Shown here: piece after piece, positions 6,292 to 14,721 of the stretch
Position numbering within the stretch: position 1 is the first letter of the stretch
How the letters are laid out: every line of letters begins with the position of its first letter
Source of the DNA: a virus
Virus record (IMG/VR): IMGVR_UViG_3300031951_001112
Location: 1 to 25,270 of that record
Direction: 5' to 3' (one strand)
Length of the DNA: 25,270 nt
Made by a program: the position numbers and the translations under genes
The notes under the pieces: generated by a model
Seen by the model: the letters and a program-made list of their open reading frames with translations, nothing else
Database searches by the model: none
Told to the model about the DNA's origin: nothing

Positions 6292-8198
6292 TTATCTTCC
6301 TTTAGTAAAACAATTTTGTCTTGCCAGTTTAAACCAGCATCCACACCAACACCTAGTTGGCATGGGAAATCAATGTTGAAAATACTCTTCATGTATTTGG
6401 GCGCATCCTCCAGTGTTTGCTTAGCCAATATAGCACACTTTTCTAACTTGTCAAGCGGTACATCAAGTACCACAGAGTCGTGCACAGTCATTACTAGTTT
6501 CACATCTGGTGTTAGTTTAGCATCTTCCAGCTTGCGTAGCAAGATGCCAACCATCATAGGGACAACATCCCCTGTAGCAAAGCCTTGAATAGGCCAGTTC
6601 TTTAACTCGGTAGGACTGAATGACAGACCTCCTTTGTATTCGTTGGGATACTTGTTAAAGATGTAGTGTCGCCCTGTTGGGCTTGTATGGTAGTAGGTGT
6701 ACTGAGGGCCAGATTTATCTGGGTCATAACTAACTACTGCCTCCTTCTCTGCCTTTGCAACTATTTCTTCATGGTAACGTTTAACTCCTGTGTAACGTGA
6801 ATAGAATGTGTTAATAAACTTCTTAGCTGTTGCTCTATCACAACCGCTTTGCGCCATAAGTGTAGTAGCTCCTCCTCCGTACACGAGTAAGAAGCTAAAT
6901 CGCTTAAAGGGTTTCCGTTCTTTGTCAGTTGGATACCGACCATACATTCCTTTGTAAAGTTCACGGTGCATGTCCCTACCGTTATTAATATCGTCAATGA
7001 GTTGCTTGTCATCGGCTAGGTAGGCCAATGCAACCATCTCTAGTTGGCTGTAGTCAAGCTCCAAGATGTTACCGTTCTCTCCATAACGGCTAACGTATGC
7101 TCGCTTAACATCACCTGTCTCTGTCTGGTTCTGTAGGTTGGGGTTAGTGGCTGACAATCTCCCTGTCTTGGTTGCACAATGGTTGAGGTTGGGATAGATG
7201 TTATCGTCTGGGAATCGTAAGCCAATGAGTCCTTCGTAATAGGTGTCCTTAATCTTGCTGCATTCACGTATGATTAGTAGCTGTTGTGCCACTGTGTCAC
7301 CACCTGATGCCAACTGTTTCAACACTGCATCATCTGTTGAGTAGTAACCACCCTTGCCTAGCTCCCCCGCAGGGGCATACTTGCCAGTAATGGTGCGAAT
7401 TCTCTCCACCGTCTTAGTACGTACATTGCCGTTCTTATAAAAGCCATCATCTACCTTCTCCTTATACTTCTCTTCACCCCCAAAGAAATATAGGGATAGT
7501 TGCTTAGGGCTGGCTGTGTCTAGGTCAGGTGCTTCTTCTGCAACCTCAAGTTGTGCAGCGTTTAACAAGATGGCGTATTGATCTCGCATTGCATGTACAT
7601 ATTCCCAATCAACACGCATACCGTTTCTATTCATCTCAATGGTTGCACGTAGTGCGTCCATCTGTGTGAGCATCAAAGGTAGAATGTCTAAGCCTTCTGC
7701 TTCTGCCCACTGTTGCTCAAAGATTGTGACAGTGTTCTCTACATCACCTTTCAGGTAGTCCATCAACTCCTCACGGGGAATGTCTGGTGTATCCATGCCA
7801 CTCTTCCAGTAGGCTTTAATCTTGTCATCCTTCAGTGCATGTGCACCAATATATTCCTTGGTTAGTTCATCTAGTGAGGCATACAAATGACGCTGACCAC
7901 TGAGTAGGTAGGCGGCTAGCTGTGTGTCCCAGATACGGGGCAATGTGTTATTAGTATCACGATAGATGTACAACAAATCAAACTTAACATTGTGACCAAT
8001 GACAAGTGATGAGGTGTCGCACAAGTTACGCAATGGTGTTAGGTCTAGTCCATCTTTGTCATACTTGTATCCCGCTGTACCACCATCTGTTCCACAACAC
8101 CCCCAAGCAATGACCTTGTTACCTCTCCACATAGGGTTGCCACTGCTGTTACCAACTGGACAACGAATGGTTGTCTCAAGATCAACTACTAGATTCAT
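6288..8198 (-). CDS. Family A DNA polymerase with 3'-5' exonuclease
   Basis: Replicative polymerase, 636 aa, with no 5' nuclease domain. Exonuclease: D6/E8 (VVDLETT), D74 (GHNVKFD), Y148/D152 (YLKGDVENT). Polymerase: TGRLSATNPNLQNQ (346-358), motif A with D382 (LDYSQLEM), motif B with R428, K432, F436 and Y440-G441, motif C with H573-D574 (VHDSVV). Motif B has Phe at the position that is Tyr in T7 polymerase. Motif A departs from the usual DYSQIELR: the Arg two residues after the Glu is Val here. It works with the helicase, primase and ssDNA-binding protein encoded around it. Confidence 0.97.
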   Translation of the reverse strand: MNLVVDLETTIRCPVGNSSGNPMWRGNKVIAWGCCGTDGGTAGYKYDKDGLDLTPLRNLCDTSSLVIGHNVKFDLLYIYRDTNNTLPRIWDTQLAAYLLSGQRHLYASLDELTKEYIGAHALKDDKIKAYWKSGMDTPDIPREELMDYLKGDVENTVTIFEQQWAEAEGLDILPLMLTQMDALRATIEMNRNGMRVDWEYVHAMRDQYAILLNAAQLEVAEEAPDLDTASPKQLSLYFFGGEEKYKEKVDDGFYKNGNVRTKTVERIRTITGKYAPAGELGKGGYYSTDDAVLKQLASGGDTVAQQLLIIRECSKIKDTYYEGLIGLRFPDDNIYPNLNHCATKTGRLSATNPNLQNQTETGDVKRAYVSRYGENGNILELDYSQLEMVALAYLADDKQLIDDINNGRDMHRELYKGMYGRYPTDKERKPFKRFSFLLVYGGGATTLMAQSGCDRATAKKFINTFYSRYTGVKRYHEEIVAKAEKEAVVSYDPDKSGPQYTYYHTSPTGRHYIFNKYPNEYKGGLSFSPTELKNWPIQGFATGDVVPMMVGILLRKLEDAKLTPDVKLVMTVHDSVVLDVPLDKLEKCAILAKQTLEDAPKYMKSIFNIDFPCQLGVGVDAGLNWQDKIVLLKEDK

Positions 8199-8433
8199 CT
8201 CTCAACTCCTTTCTGATTGTTGTTAATAACTCTTTTATGTTCATTACAAACTTGTTGTCATCATGCATGTACACTTCTGGTTTTGGTTCTGCAATCCACA
8301 TATGACCACCTTTATCATCAGGTGCAATGATAACGTCATACCAAGCTCTACTAACATTTTTAAAGTAGATGCGTAGATAACCTTCTTTATCTAAATACAC
8401 ATCACCTTCATTTGGTTTTCCATTTACTGACAT
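8182..8433 (-). CDS. Hypothetical protein, 83 aa
   Basis: Start chosen at MSVNGKPNEGDVYLD, with AAGGGC upstream; the longer frame to 8475 lies inside the helicase gene. The N-terminal half looks beta-rich (GYLRIYFKNVSRAWYDVIIA); the C-terminus is helical. It overlaps the helicase end by 26 nt and the polymerase start by 17 nt. Family not recognised. Confidence 0.75.
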   Translation of the reverse strand: MSVNGKPNEGDVYLDKEGYLRIYFKNVSRAWYDVIIAPDDKGGHMWIAEPKPEVYMHDDNKFVMNIKELLTTIRKELRDESSS

Positions 8434-9670
8434 ATCGTGCCCTTGCTGGTTCAATATCAACTTCAAAGCAACCATGTCTGTGTGCCTCTAGCGTGTCAGG
8501 CCCACCGAACAACTTGTTCTTTGGTACGTGAATGAATCGTTGTAAGTCCATTCCCGGTTCATTACTCTTGCCAATGGTTACAATGGCATCTGCCTCTCCA
8601 ATCTTGTCTGTCTTGCTACCCCGTAGTTGGTTCATCTGAATCCACTTCTCACCCTCACCTGTACCATCAACTTGACTAATGGCAATGACGGGGCAATATT
8701 CTTTAGCCACATCTCGTGCCCACTCGTATAGCTGTCCGATACGCAGGTCTTCCCTATCTTGCTTGAATCCGTGTACTTTGTCAAGCTGGTCAAAGATGAT
8801 GAGTCCCGGCTTGTACTCCTTGAACAACATAGCAATTTTGTGCACACTCTTAATGCCTGAGTCATCGTCCAAGATGAGGAAACGTTGACCACCACCATCT
8901 AGGAAATCTTCCTCGTGCTTCTTAGGATTACTCAACAACTCGCTACTAGTAACTTGGCTGTACGCTTGAATCACACGCATCATAACCTTGTTGCTAGCCT
9001 CCTCATTGTTAATCCAAATCACATGCTCATCAGGTTGCAACTGTTCCATCATGTAGCTGGCTTCACTTGCTGTGAATGTTGTCTTACCTGTCTCAGGTCG
9101 TGCCGCAATGATGATGAAGTCACCCTTACGTATCGGCCCTAGTGCTACGTTCAACTCTCTCAGTCGCCAGTTAAGACCACCGCTTGCAACTACACCAGAC
9201 AAGTAGTCTAGTGATGGTTTAACGAACACATCATCCTTGTCTACAGATGCACCAACTTCTTTCTTATACGCATTAAGTAGCGGCTCAATGCTTTCCAAGT
9301 CACCACCCATACCAGTGCCAATCTTAAGGCACACATCGTAAATCTGTGTTGCATAGTCAGTCTCAATTAGCTTGCCTAACAAGTCCTTGACAATGGGTGA
9401 TGGCTTGTCTAACGCATCCTTAAGGTTGTCGAATGCAACCTCATATGCTGACGGGTCTTTAACCTTCCTACCTTTCACAATTGAAAAGAATGTACGAAAC
9501 TCAGGGTAGTTGATTTCAGTACGTGTTGGGTAGTTGTCCCAATACTCACCTAACACATTGAATATTTCCAACGTAATGGGTGATACGTTATGTTTCTTTA
9601 CATGCTCCTTAAATCTGTTGTAAGTGTCCTTGTTACTAGTAACTGCTAGTAAGTCAATGTCATAGCTCAT
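8408..9670 (-). CDS. DnaB-like replicative helicase
   Basis: RecA-fold 5'-3' helicase, 420 aa. Walker A ARPETGKTT (190-198), Walker B LIIFDQLDKV, the AISQVDG segment and QLRGSK follow in DnaB order. The N-terminal 150 residues are helical and not a clear DnaB N-domain. The Walker A differs from the bacterial GxxGxGKT in having Glu-Thr before GK. Stop and start with the primase gene abut (TGAATG), as expected for proteins that work together at the fork. Confidence 0.94.
   Translation of the reverse strand: MSYDIDLLAVTSNKDTYNRFKEHVKKHNVSPITLEIFNVLGEYWDNYPTRTEINYPEFRTFFSIVKGRKVKDPSAYEVAFDNLKDALDKPSPIVKDLLGKLIETDYATQIYDVCLKIGTGMGGDLESIEPLLNAYKKEVGASVDKDDVFVKPSLDYLSGVVASGGLNWRLRELNVALGPIRKGDFIIIAARPETGKTTFTASEASYMMEQLQPDEHVIWINNEEASNKVMMRVIQAYSQVTSSELLSNPKKHEEDFLDGGGQRFLILDDDSGIKSVHKIAMLFKEYKPGLIIFDQLDKVHGFKQDREDLRIGQLYEWARDVAKEYCPVIAISQVDGTGEGEKWIQMNQLRGSKTDKIGEADAIVTIGKSNEPGMDLQRFIHVPKNKLFGGPDTLEAHRHGCFEVDIEPARARYVSKWKTK
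9632..9643. repeat. Perfect 12-bp palindrome GTTACTAGTAAC
   Basis: Ideal member of the dispersed family, within the helicase gene as AVTSNK. Another perfect 12-mer, GTTATTAATAAC, is at 3200-3211 between thyX and its neighbour. Confidence 0.8.
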
Positions 9671-10492
9671 TCAAAGCTCCATGTCTTTAAGTATCTCAAG
9701 AGATAACTCCTTTGGTTGATGATTGAATATAGCTGAGATGTTAGGGACAATGGGGGATACATCAACAAACAATTTCTTAGCTGCTGAGTGTCCCGCTACA
9801 TCATCGTCTAGCCATAATACCACACGTTTAGTCCTAAACATATGCAACACCTTCTGTGCCTCGCTGTCCAGTTTAGTGCCTAGCAAGCACAAGGTTGGGT
9901 AACCTGCATAACGTAACTTATAACTGCTAAGTAAATCTTCTACAACAACTAGAGGTTTAGTTGTCATATCAGTAATACAATCTAAGAAACTAAATCGTTG
10001 TTTACTATATGTAAGATATTTAGGTTTCTTATTATACTGTCTTACTTGATAACCTTGAATAAATACATTACTAAATATAGGTAGGATAATACCATCATCT
10101 GTTTCAGCGATGCGGCAGTGTCTGACCAGTGTTTCGTTAAAGCCATACTGACCTAACCACAACTGACCTTCAACTTTAAACTTATCATAGTCAAGTTCTT
10201 TTGTCAAGCCTTTGTACTCAGGGGTTGGTTTTCTTGATAATATCGTTGAAGTAGATGCTCTAATGCGTCTAACTGTCTCCTTCGGTCGATAATAACCGCT
10301 ATCTCCACAGTTATGGCAATGCCACATGAATGCACCATCTACGTTTTTAACGTACAACCTCTCCCTGTTATCCATACCATTAGGACAATCAACATGGTTG
10401 TACTTAGCTTGGTCGCCTTCGTCTAGTGTCTCAAAGTCTGGTGCGTTACTAGTAAGCACAGCCAATGCTTCTTGTCCGTAATGTGTTGTCAT
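9671..10492 (-). CDS. DNA primase (zinc ribbon plus Toprim)
   Basis: Makes RNA primers for DNA replication, 273 aa. N-terminal zinc site from H33/C36 (HVDC) and C59/C62 (WHCHNCG); Toprim domain with E185 (VVVEDLL) and D229-D231 (LWLDDDVAGH). The organisation is like the primase half of T7 gp4, but the helicase is a separate gene here. It overlaps its upstream neighbour by ATGA. Confidence 0.93.
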   Translation of the reverse strand: MTTHYGQEALAVLTSNAPDFETLDEGDQAKYNHVDCPNGMDNRERLYVKNVDGAFMWHCHNCGDSGYYRPKETVRRIRASTSTILSRKPTPEYKGLTKELDYDKFKVEGQLWLGQYGFNETLVRHCRIAETDDGIILPIFSNVFIQGYQVRQYNKKPKYLTYSKQRFSFLDCITDMTTKPLVVVEDLLSSYKLRYAGYPTLCLLGTKLDSEAQKVLHMFRTKRVVLWLDDDVAGHSAAKKLFVDVSPIVPNISAIFNHQPKELSLEILKDMEL

Positions 10493-10692
10493 GGTTGTCC
10501 TTCGTTGTCTGCTCTCACAGCTAGGTCGTACAAGTCTTCTTCTGGCTCCTGCTGTGCTGGCTGCTCTGCCATCCTTGCTCTCTCGTCAGCACGGACAAGC
10601 TCGGCAAAGCGATGTATCTCAGGCATAAACTCCCGAAACAAATACCACTCAGCACCAGCCGCTTCACGGGCCAATTCAATAGTAGTCTTCAT
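10489..10692 (-). CDS. Small conserved phage protein, 67 aa
   Basis: Contains FAELVRADERARMAEQ, a segment repeatedly seen in short phage proteins of unknown role. Highly charged and helical, Glu/Gln-rich C-terminus. The ATG overlaps the stop of the homing-endonuclease frame (ATGA), a junction probably inherited from the original deaminase 3' end. Function unknown. Confidence 0.75.
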   Translation of the reverse strand: MKTTIELAREAAGAEWYLFREFMPEIHRFAELVRADERARMAEQPAQQEPEEDLYDLAVRADNEGQP

Positions 10693-11168
10693 GTGTGCTC
10701 CACAATCTTAATGCTTGTCATAGAAATGATCTGATGACAGACCTTATGCTTTGCAGCTAGGTATGCCTGTTGTGCTTCTTCTATTGTGTTGAAAACACCT
10801 AGATGTATTGTTCTTCGATTATATGTAAGTCTAGCTTTAAACTTACTGTTGTGTTTACATACACCTTTAACTCCTGTGTTATTAGTAAACTTATTTACGT
10901 TGTATTGGTTTTCTTGATTAGTAGCAATTCGCAAATTACTAACCCTGTTGTCTGCTCTGCATTGGTTGATATGGTCAAGCATACCTACAGGTAGTTCACC
11001 GTACACATACAACCAAGCAAGCCTGTGTGCTGGATACGCCTTACCATCTACTTGAATGTATACATACCCTCTAAGGGAATATCCTGCTGGCTTATTGTTT
11101 TTAATCCATGTGAATACTCCTGTTGTTTCGTTGTAGCTAAGTTTAGATTTTAATTTGAAACTGTCCAT
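10689..11168 (-). CDS. HNH-AP2 homing endonuclease fused to a deaminase C-terminal remnant
   Basis: 159 aa. Residues 44-90 are an HNH core (AHRLAW with H48, LDHIN with D65-H66, N74, NLRIAT). Residues 98-143 are an AP2-type DNA-binding domain (TGVKGVCKHNSKFKARL to QQAYLAAKHK). The last 18 residues, KVCHQIISMTSIKIVEHT, match the C-terminus of the neighbouring deaminase (KVCYNVISLTNIKVVEWT) at most positions, although their codons differ at most third positions. The gene starts 19 nt before the deaminase ends, and its stop keeps an ATGA junction to the next gene. The likely history is insertion of a homing element into the deaminase PCxxC codons, with the old 3' end left fused to the endonuclease. 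Confidence 0.9.
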   Translation of the reverse strand: MDSFKLKSKLSYNETTGVFTWIKNNKPAGYSLRGYVYIQVDGKAYPAHRLAWLYVYGELPVGMLDHINQCRADNRVSNLRIATNQENQYNVNKFTNNTGVKGVCKHNSKFKARLTYNRRTIHLGVFNTIEEAQQAYLAAKHKVCHQIISMTSIKIVEHT

Positions 11169-11461
11169 TCTACTACCTTTATGTTAGTTAGTGAAATGAC
11201 ATTATAGCATACTTTGCAAGGCTTTGCCACCAGTGGCCTACCATCCTTACCATACCGTGTTACTAGTATGCGATGTGCCTTCTTCCAATCACACTTGAGT
11301 AGTGCGGATACCTCGGCATGTAGGAATACCTTGTGAGGCTCACCCACTTCTGCCGCTATCTTGGCTTGCAATGGATGAGTCTTCACATAGCTGTTCTGAC
11401 CAGAGGAAAGCAATCGCCCCCTCTTGTCATATACGAATGCACTAACGTGCTGTTGACACAT
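11150..11461 (-). CDS. CMP/dCMP-type deaminase family protein
   Basis: Zinc-dependent deaminase, 103 aa, likely acting on a cytidine or deoxycytidine nucleotide to feed dUMP to ThyX (inference). Zinc motifs: H48-A-E50 (FLHAEVSALL) and P81-C82-x-x-C85 (AKPCKVC). It starts in a TAATG overlap with the AAA+ gene. Its final 19 nt also encode the start of the homing endonuclease, so its present C-terminus (VVEWTVSN) probably came with that element. It remains intact and probably active. Tad-like or other deaminase substrates cannot be excluded. Confidence 0.85.
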   Translation of the reverse strand: MCQQHVSAFVYDKRGRLLSSGQNSYVKTHPLQAKIAAEVGEPHKVFLHAEVSALLKCDWKKAHRILVTRYGKDGRPLVAKPCKVCYNVISLTNIKVVEWTVSN

Positions 11462-12510
11462 TAGCCAAACACCTTAGTGAACAACTCTGACACACTCTTG
11501 CTATCGTCAGGTGTCAACTTCTCAAGGTAGCTAACTTGCAATGCATACTGCACATCATAACGCTTCTGCTTACGTGCCCAATTGATAAGGGTACGTGGCG
11601 AGATGGTAAGACCTACCTTACCCTGCTCATACGCTGATCGTACAAGGGATGCAAAGCGCACCATGTCAGTAGCAGTCTTGTTGTCAACACTACTCTTACT
11701 AGTAATGATGTTAACCTCATGCTTCTGAGACAGATAGCCTAAGCGGATAGTGTTGGTGAATCGGTCAATGGTGGCTGTGTTCTGCACACCTACACCAGAG
11801 AATGCACCTGTCACATCACCCTGTCCAACAGTGTTACCTGCAAACACCAGACGGAAATTATTGTCAGGGTGAATGGTACGCTCATCACTAGTACCGGGCT
11901 TCTCCTTAAGGTAGAGATAACCACCATCTTCCAACAAGTTCTGCATACCCATTGCAATCTCTGCTGGCATAAGCTCCCACTCGTCAACAAGGCATACAGC
12001 ACCATACTTAGCTGCCTCAGTGATAGCACCATCCTCCCACACGGTAGCACCACCACGTACAACCAGTGTACCGAACAATGCGGCACTCTCTACGTCACCA
12101 GACATATTGATACGAATGAATGGACGGTTAAGCTTAGCACACACATACTTAACAAGGGAACTCTTGCCGCTACCTGTAGGGCCAGTGATGAGGGTCTTAT
12201 CACCATCCATCATACCTGCTACTAGTAACGCTGCCTCATCCTTCTGCAACACATAGTCTGCATCTATGTTAGGGATGAGTCGTGCAATCTCAGGGTTATC
12301 TGGTGTCTCTAACCACTGCACACCAAAGTCACCAAACTTAGGCTTATAACCAAACACATCACTAAACCACACATGCCCATACTCCAACACGCTAGGTGCT
12401 TTAGTCACTGCTGGTGCGGCTGGTACAACTCGCTCGGATTCCTTAGGGGTCTTACCCAAGTGGGCGGCAATAGCTTTTGCTACACGATCATTCAGTTCTG
12501 TTGTTGCCAT
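11461..12510 (-). CDS. MoxR/CobS-like AAA+ ATPase
   Basis: AAA+ motor, 349 aa. Walker A GPTGSGKS (110-117), Walker B AVCLVDEWE (171-179), a sensor-1 Asn in FAGNTVGQGD and a DRF segment before the second part of the fold. Start chosen at MATTELNDRV, with GGAG 8 nt upstream. It follows the VWA protein gene after one nt, the usual MoxR-VWA pairing, so the two probably form one complex. In chelatases this pair drives metal insertion into cobyrinate; in MoxR systems it remodels or activates proteins. Phage versions are often labelled CobS, but no catalytic chelatase subunit is present here. Confidence 0.9.
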   Translation of the reverse strand: MATTELNDRVAKAIAAHLGKTPKESERVVPAAPAVTKAPSVLEYGHVWFSDVFGYKPKFGDFGVQWLETPDNPEIARLIPNIDADYVLQKDEAALLVAGMMDGDKTLITGPTGSGKSSLVKYVCAKLNRPFIRINMSGDVESAALFGTLVVRGGATVWEDGAITEAAKYGAVCLVDEWELMPAEIAMGMQNLLEDGGYLYLKEKPGTSDERTIHPDNNFRLVFAGNTVGQGDVTGAFSGVGVQNTATIDRFTNTIRLGYLSQKHEVNIITSKSSVDNKTATDMVRFASLVRSAYEQGKVGLTISPRTLINWARKQKRYDVQYALQVSYLEKLTPDDSKSVSELFTKVFG

Positions 12511-12511
12511 G

Positions 12512-14212
12512 TCAAATACTCCTGTCAATGATTGATAAAATTGTCGGGGAAAGATTGTTCAGGTCGTTAACGATTACGTTCTTTTTATAAAAGCGAGTAA
12601 CGTTATCATCACAAATACCAATACCATAAACATCTACCCCCATCTTCTCTGCATGTTGAATTGTCTGCAATGTGTACGCTTCAATGTCACCTGCATGTTC
12701 CCTACCACAAGGGCTACCATCAGACAATACTAGTAACACCTTACGATGTTCCTTGCGTTGTGCTAGTCGTGCTGTTGCGTATGCAATACCATCACCATCA
12801 CTGTTCTGCCACAACCCACCGCTAGCTGTAGCGAATCGCTTAATAAGTTCTGACTGTGTAGTCTTCTCATTAAACTCATTGAACAACCATACAATAGGTT
12901 CTTCCTCGGCTACAGTGTTGGTAAAGCCATAGATAGAGTAGGCAATGTTCAAGGGCTTCAATGCTTCGGCTAGCGTACCAGCACCTGCACATGCCATGTC
13001 AAACTTCCTACCAGACATACTACCACTGCAATCAACTAACAAACACACAGCAGTATCGGTTGTATCGCTTACAACACGCTGACGAAACACACGCTCTGCA
13101 ACCTTGTCATTACCGCTTACAAGGCGATGCAATGAGCCAGTATGTAGCTTACCCTTCTTCTTGCCATACTCATACCTGTCACGGCTACGTGTCTGCAACT
13201 TAATGCGTAACTGGTTAGCCATAGGCCGTGCGTTATTAGTAATGTATGTGTTAACATCACTTGACTTTAAGTAACCACTACTAAAAATCATATCACTAAC
13301 TACACGGGGTAGCTTCTTGTCAAACCCACAGATTACATAGTCGCTAGGCTTAGGGATAGAGTATGCACCCCTGCCCATCTTACCGGGAATCAGGTGAATA
13401 CCTGTACGGCTAGGCTTATGCTCATGCCCAATCTCTTTCATAAGCTTGCTCACTGTGATGATGCGGTCTACATCGTCAGACACTGCCTCACCATCCTTAC
13501 CATCAGCACCCTTACCACCACTAGCTGTACCTGTACCTGAGTCATCATCCTTACCCTTGTACTCCTCAGGGTCTTCATCATACAGGTCTGCAAGGATACG
13601 CTCAGCAAGGGACATTACTTGCTCAGCATCACCACTCTCACGTACATCTAACATCTCTTCTACATACTTGTCTAGCTTGCTCAGACGCTCACTACCCACT
13701 GCATCTAGTGCCTTAAGCATCTGGTTCTTAGCGTCATCTGCTGAATGAATCCAGTTGCGTAGCGATGCATCCCACACAAACAAGGGTAGCGTCAACAGTT
13801 GCTGTTCTTGCAACTCTTTATCTTTACCTGTCATACGCTTGCTAATGTCATCAGCGTACAGATACCAGAAGTCATTACTAATAACACCATCACCCTTGTA
13901 CTCAGCATCATTGCGATAGTCAATGCGATGATCTTCTAACAAGTTGTTGATAAGGGCTAACAACCCGCTAGGGCTAACCTTGTTGAGATATACAAAGTCA
14001 CTGTATACAACGTGGCTTGTCTCATGCTTAACAAAGTAACGCATACGTGTCATCCACTCAGCACTAGTGCTACTAGTAATGGCTGGTAACCACATCTGCT
14101 TACCGTTGGTACGTGGTGTGCTGTCGGGTTCGTCCCAGTGTACGGTTACACCACTCTGCTTAGCACAAGCTGCTACGTACGTATCAAATTGCTGTACGTC
14201 TAGATAGTTCAT
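12512..14212 (-). CDS. VWA-domain protein with HExxH motif (CobT-like)
   Basis: 566 aa, partner of the adjacent AAA+ ATPase. N-terminal domain has HETSH (63-67) and a downstream LLEDHRID (E93), the spacing of a zinc site with Glu as third ligand. An acidic, Gly/Asp-rich linker (about 212-248) follows. The C-terminal VWA domain carries the MIDAS motif DCSGSMSG (394-401) and LSDGS (497-501). The layout resembles CobT-like and metallopeptidase-VWA proteins. It could be a metal-dependent protease or a chaperone adaptor; protease activity is inferred from motif only. GGAGG lies 10 nt before the ATG. Confidence 0.9.
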   Translation of the reverse strand: MNYLDVQQFDTYVAACAKQSGVTVHWDEPDSTPRTNGKQMWLPAITSSTSAEWMTRMRYFVKHETSHVVYSDFVYLNKVSPSGLLALINNLLEDHRIDYRNDAEYKGDGVISNDFWYLYADDISKRMTGKDKELQEQQLLTLPLFVWDASLRNWIHSADDAKNQMLKALDAVGSERLSKLDKYVEEMLDVRESGDAEQVMSLAERILADLYDEDPEEYKGKDDDSGTGTASGGKGADGKDGEAVSDDVDRIITVSKLMKEIGHEHKPSRTGIHLIPGKMGRGAYSIPKPSDYVICGFDKKLPRVVSDMIFSSGYLKSSDVNTYITNNARPMANQLRIKLQTRSRDRYEYGKKKGKLHTGSLHRLVSGNDKVAERVFRQRVVSDTTDTAVCLLVDCSGSMSGRKFDMACAGAGTLAEALKPLNIAYSIYGFTNTVAEEEPIVWLFNEFNEKTTQSELIKRFATASGGLWQNSDGDGIAYATARLAQRKEHRKVLLVLSDGSPCGREHAGDIEAYTLQTIQHAEKMGVDVYGIGICDDNVTRFYKKNVIVNDLNNLSPTILSIIDRSI

Positions 14213-14313
14213 AAGGGTGCGTCCTCCACTGGAATGTTGACTGGTTCGGGTTTGGTTGGTTCCCCGTTACGTACAGGGAAAGGCCATACTACACGCTTTA
14301 CGGGGATGTTCAT
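14209..14313 (-). CDS. Small proline-rich protein, 34 aa
   Basis: Begins MNIPVKRVVWPFPVRNGEP and is rich in Pro and Val. It starts in a TAATG overlap with the upstream stop and ends in an ATGA overlap with the VWA gene, exactly bridging the two. The coupling at both ends is the evidence that it is translated. No family recognised. It could simply serve to bring ribosomes to the VWA gene. Confidence 0.6.
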   Translation of the reverse strand: MNIPVKRVVWPFPVRNGEPTKPEPVNIPVEDAPL

Positions 14314-14582
14314 TAATTCACCTTTGTTACGTCAGGGTATGCATACGCTACATAGATACGATTGAATTCTGAATCTAGCCAGTTTTCTACTGTCGTGTCC
14401 ATCTTGTAGTCGTTGTTGATGAAGAATTTTCTAAGCTCATTTGTAAACTCATCAAGCTCTTCATTACTAGTAATCTCAATGACCCTTGATGACAGACCTT
14501 CGCCATACTTCGCAAAGGTGCTGCCCTCCACTTGGTTCGATAGTTCGCTTAGTTCTTGGTTGTCGTTGTTTCTGTTCGTCAT
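14313..14582 (-). CDS. Hypothetical protein, 89 aa, start uncertain
   Basis: The frame is open from 14621. The ATG at 14582 was chosen; it has no clear ribosome site, while an ATG at 14606 has AAGGGG but only 2-3 nt away. About 107 nt overlap the 3' part of the upstream gene in the +1 frame. Acidic and probably helical (ITSNEELDEFTNELRKFF). A ribosomal frameshift joining it to the upstream gene is a possible alternative. No family recognised. Confidence 0.6.
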   Translation of the reverse strand: MTNRNNDNQELSELSNQVEGSTFAKYGEGLSSRVIEITSNEELDEFTNELRKFFINNDYKMDTTVENWLDSEFNRIYVAYAYPDVTKVN

Positions 14583-14721
14583 GTTCGTGGTATTTCTTGG
14601 TTGCATAACCCCTTGATGCAAGGTAGGTTTTAATGTTACTAGTATCGTTAGGCACAGTAAACACCTGCCAAAAGTATTTATCTGTGCTTAACCCGTGCTT
14701 AACGTACGCTAAGATGTTCAT
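14476..14721 (-). CDS. Hypothetical protein, 81 aa
   Basis: Starts in an ATGA overlap with the upstream gene. Residues 1-45 look like an ordinary small fold (MNILAYVKHGLSTDKYFWQV). The second half is a basic, low-complexity stretch that coincides with the beginning of the next gene in another frame, so it may be overprinted or the gene may be effectively shorter. A near-palindrome TTACTAGTAT lies inside. Function unknown. Confidence 0.65.
   Translation of the reverse strand: MNILAYVKHGLSTDKYFWQVFTVPNDTSNIKTYLASRGYATKKYHEHDEQKQRQPRTKRTIEPSGGQHLCEVWRRSVIKGH

Noticed and set aside
6491-6498. Partial palindromes such as TTACTAGT at 6491 and in the 5101-5160 stretch
   Set aside because: They match only one and a half arms and were not counted in the palindrome family.
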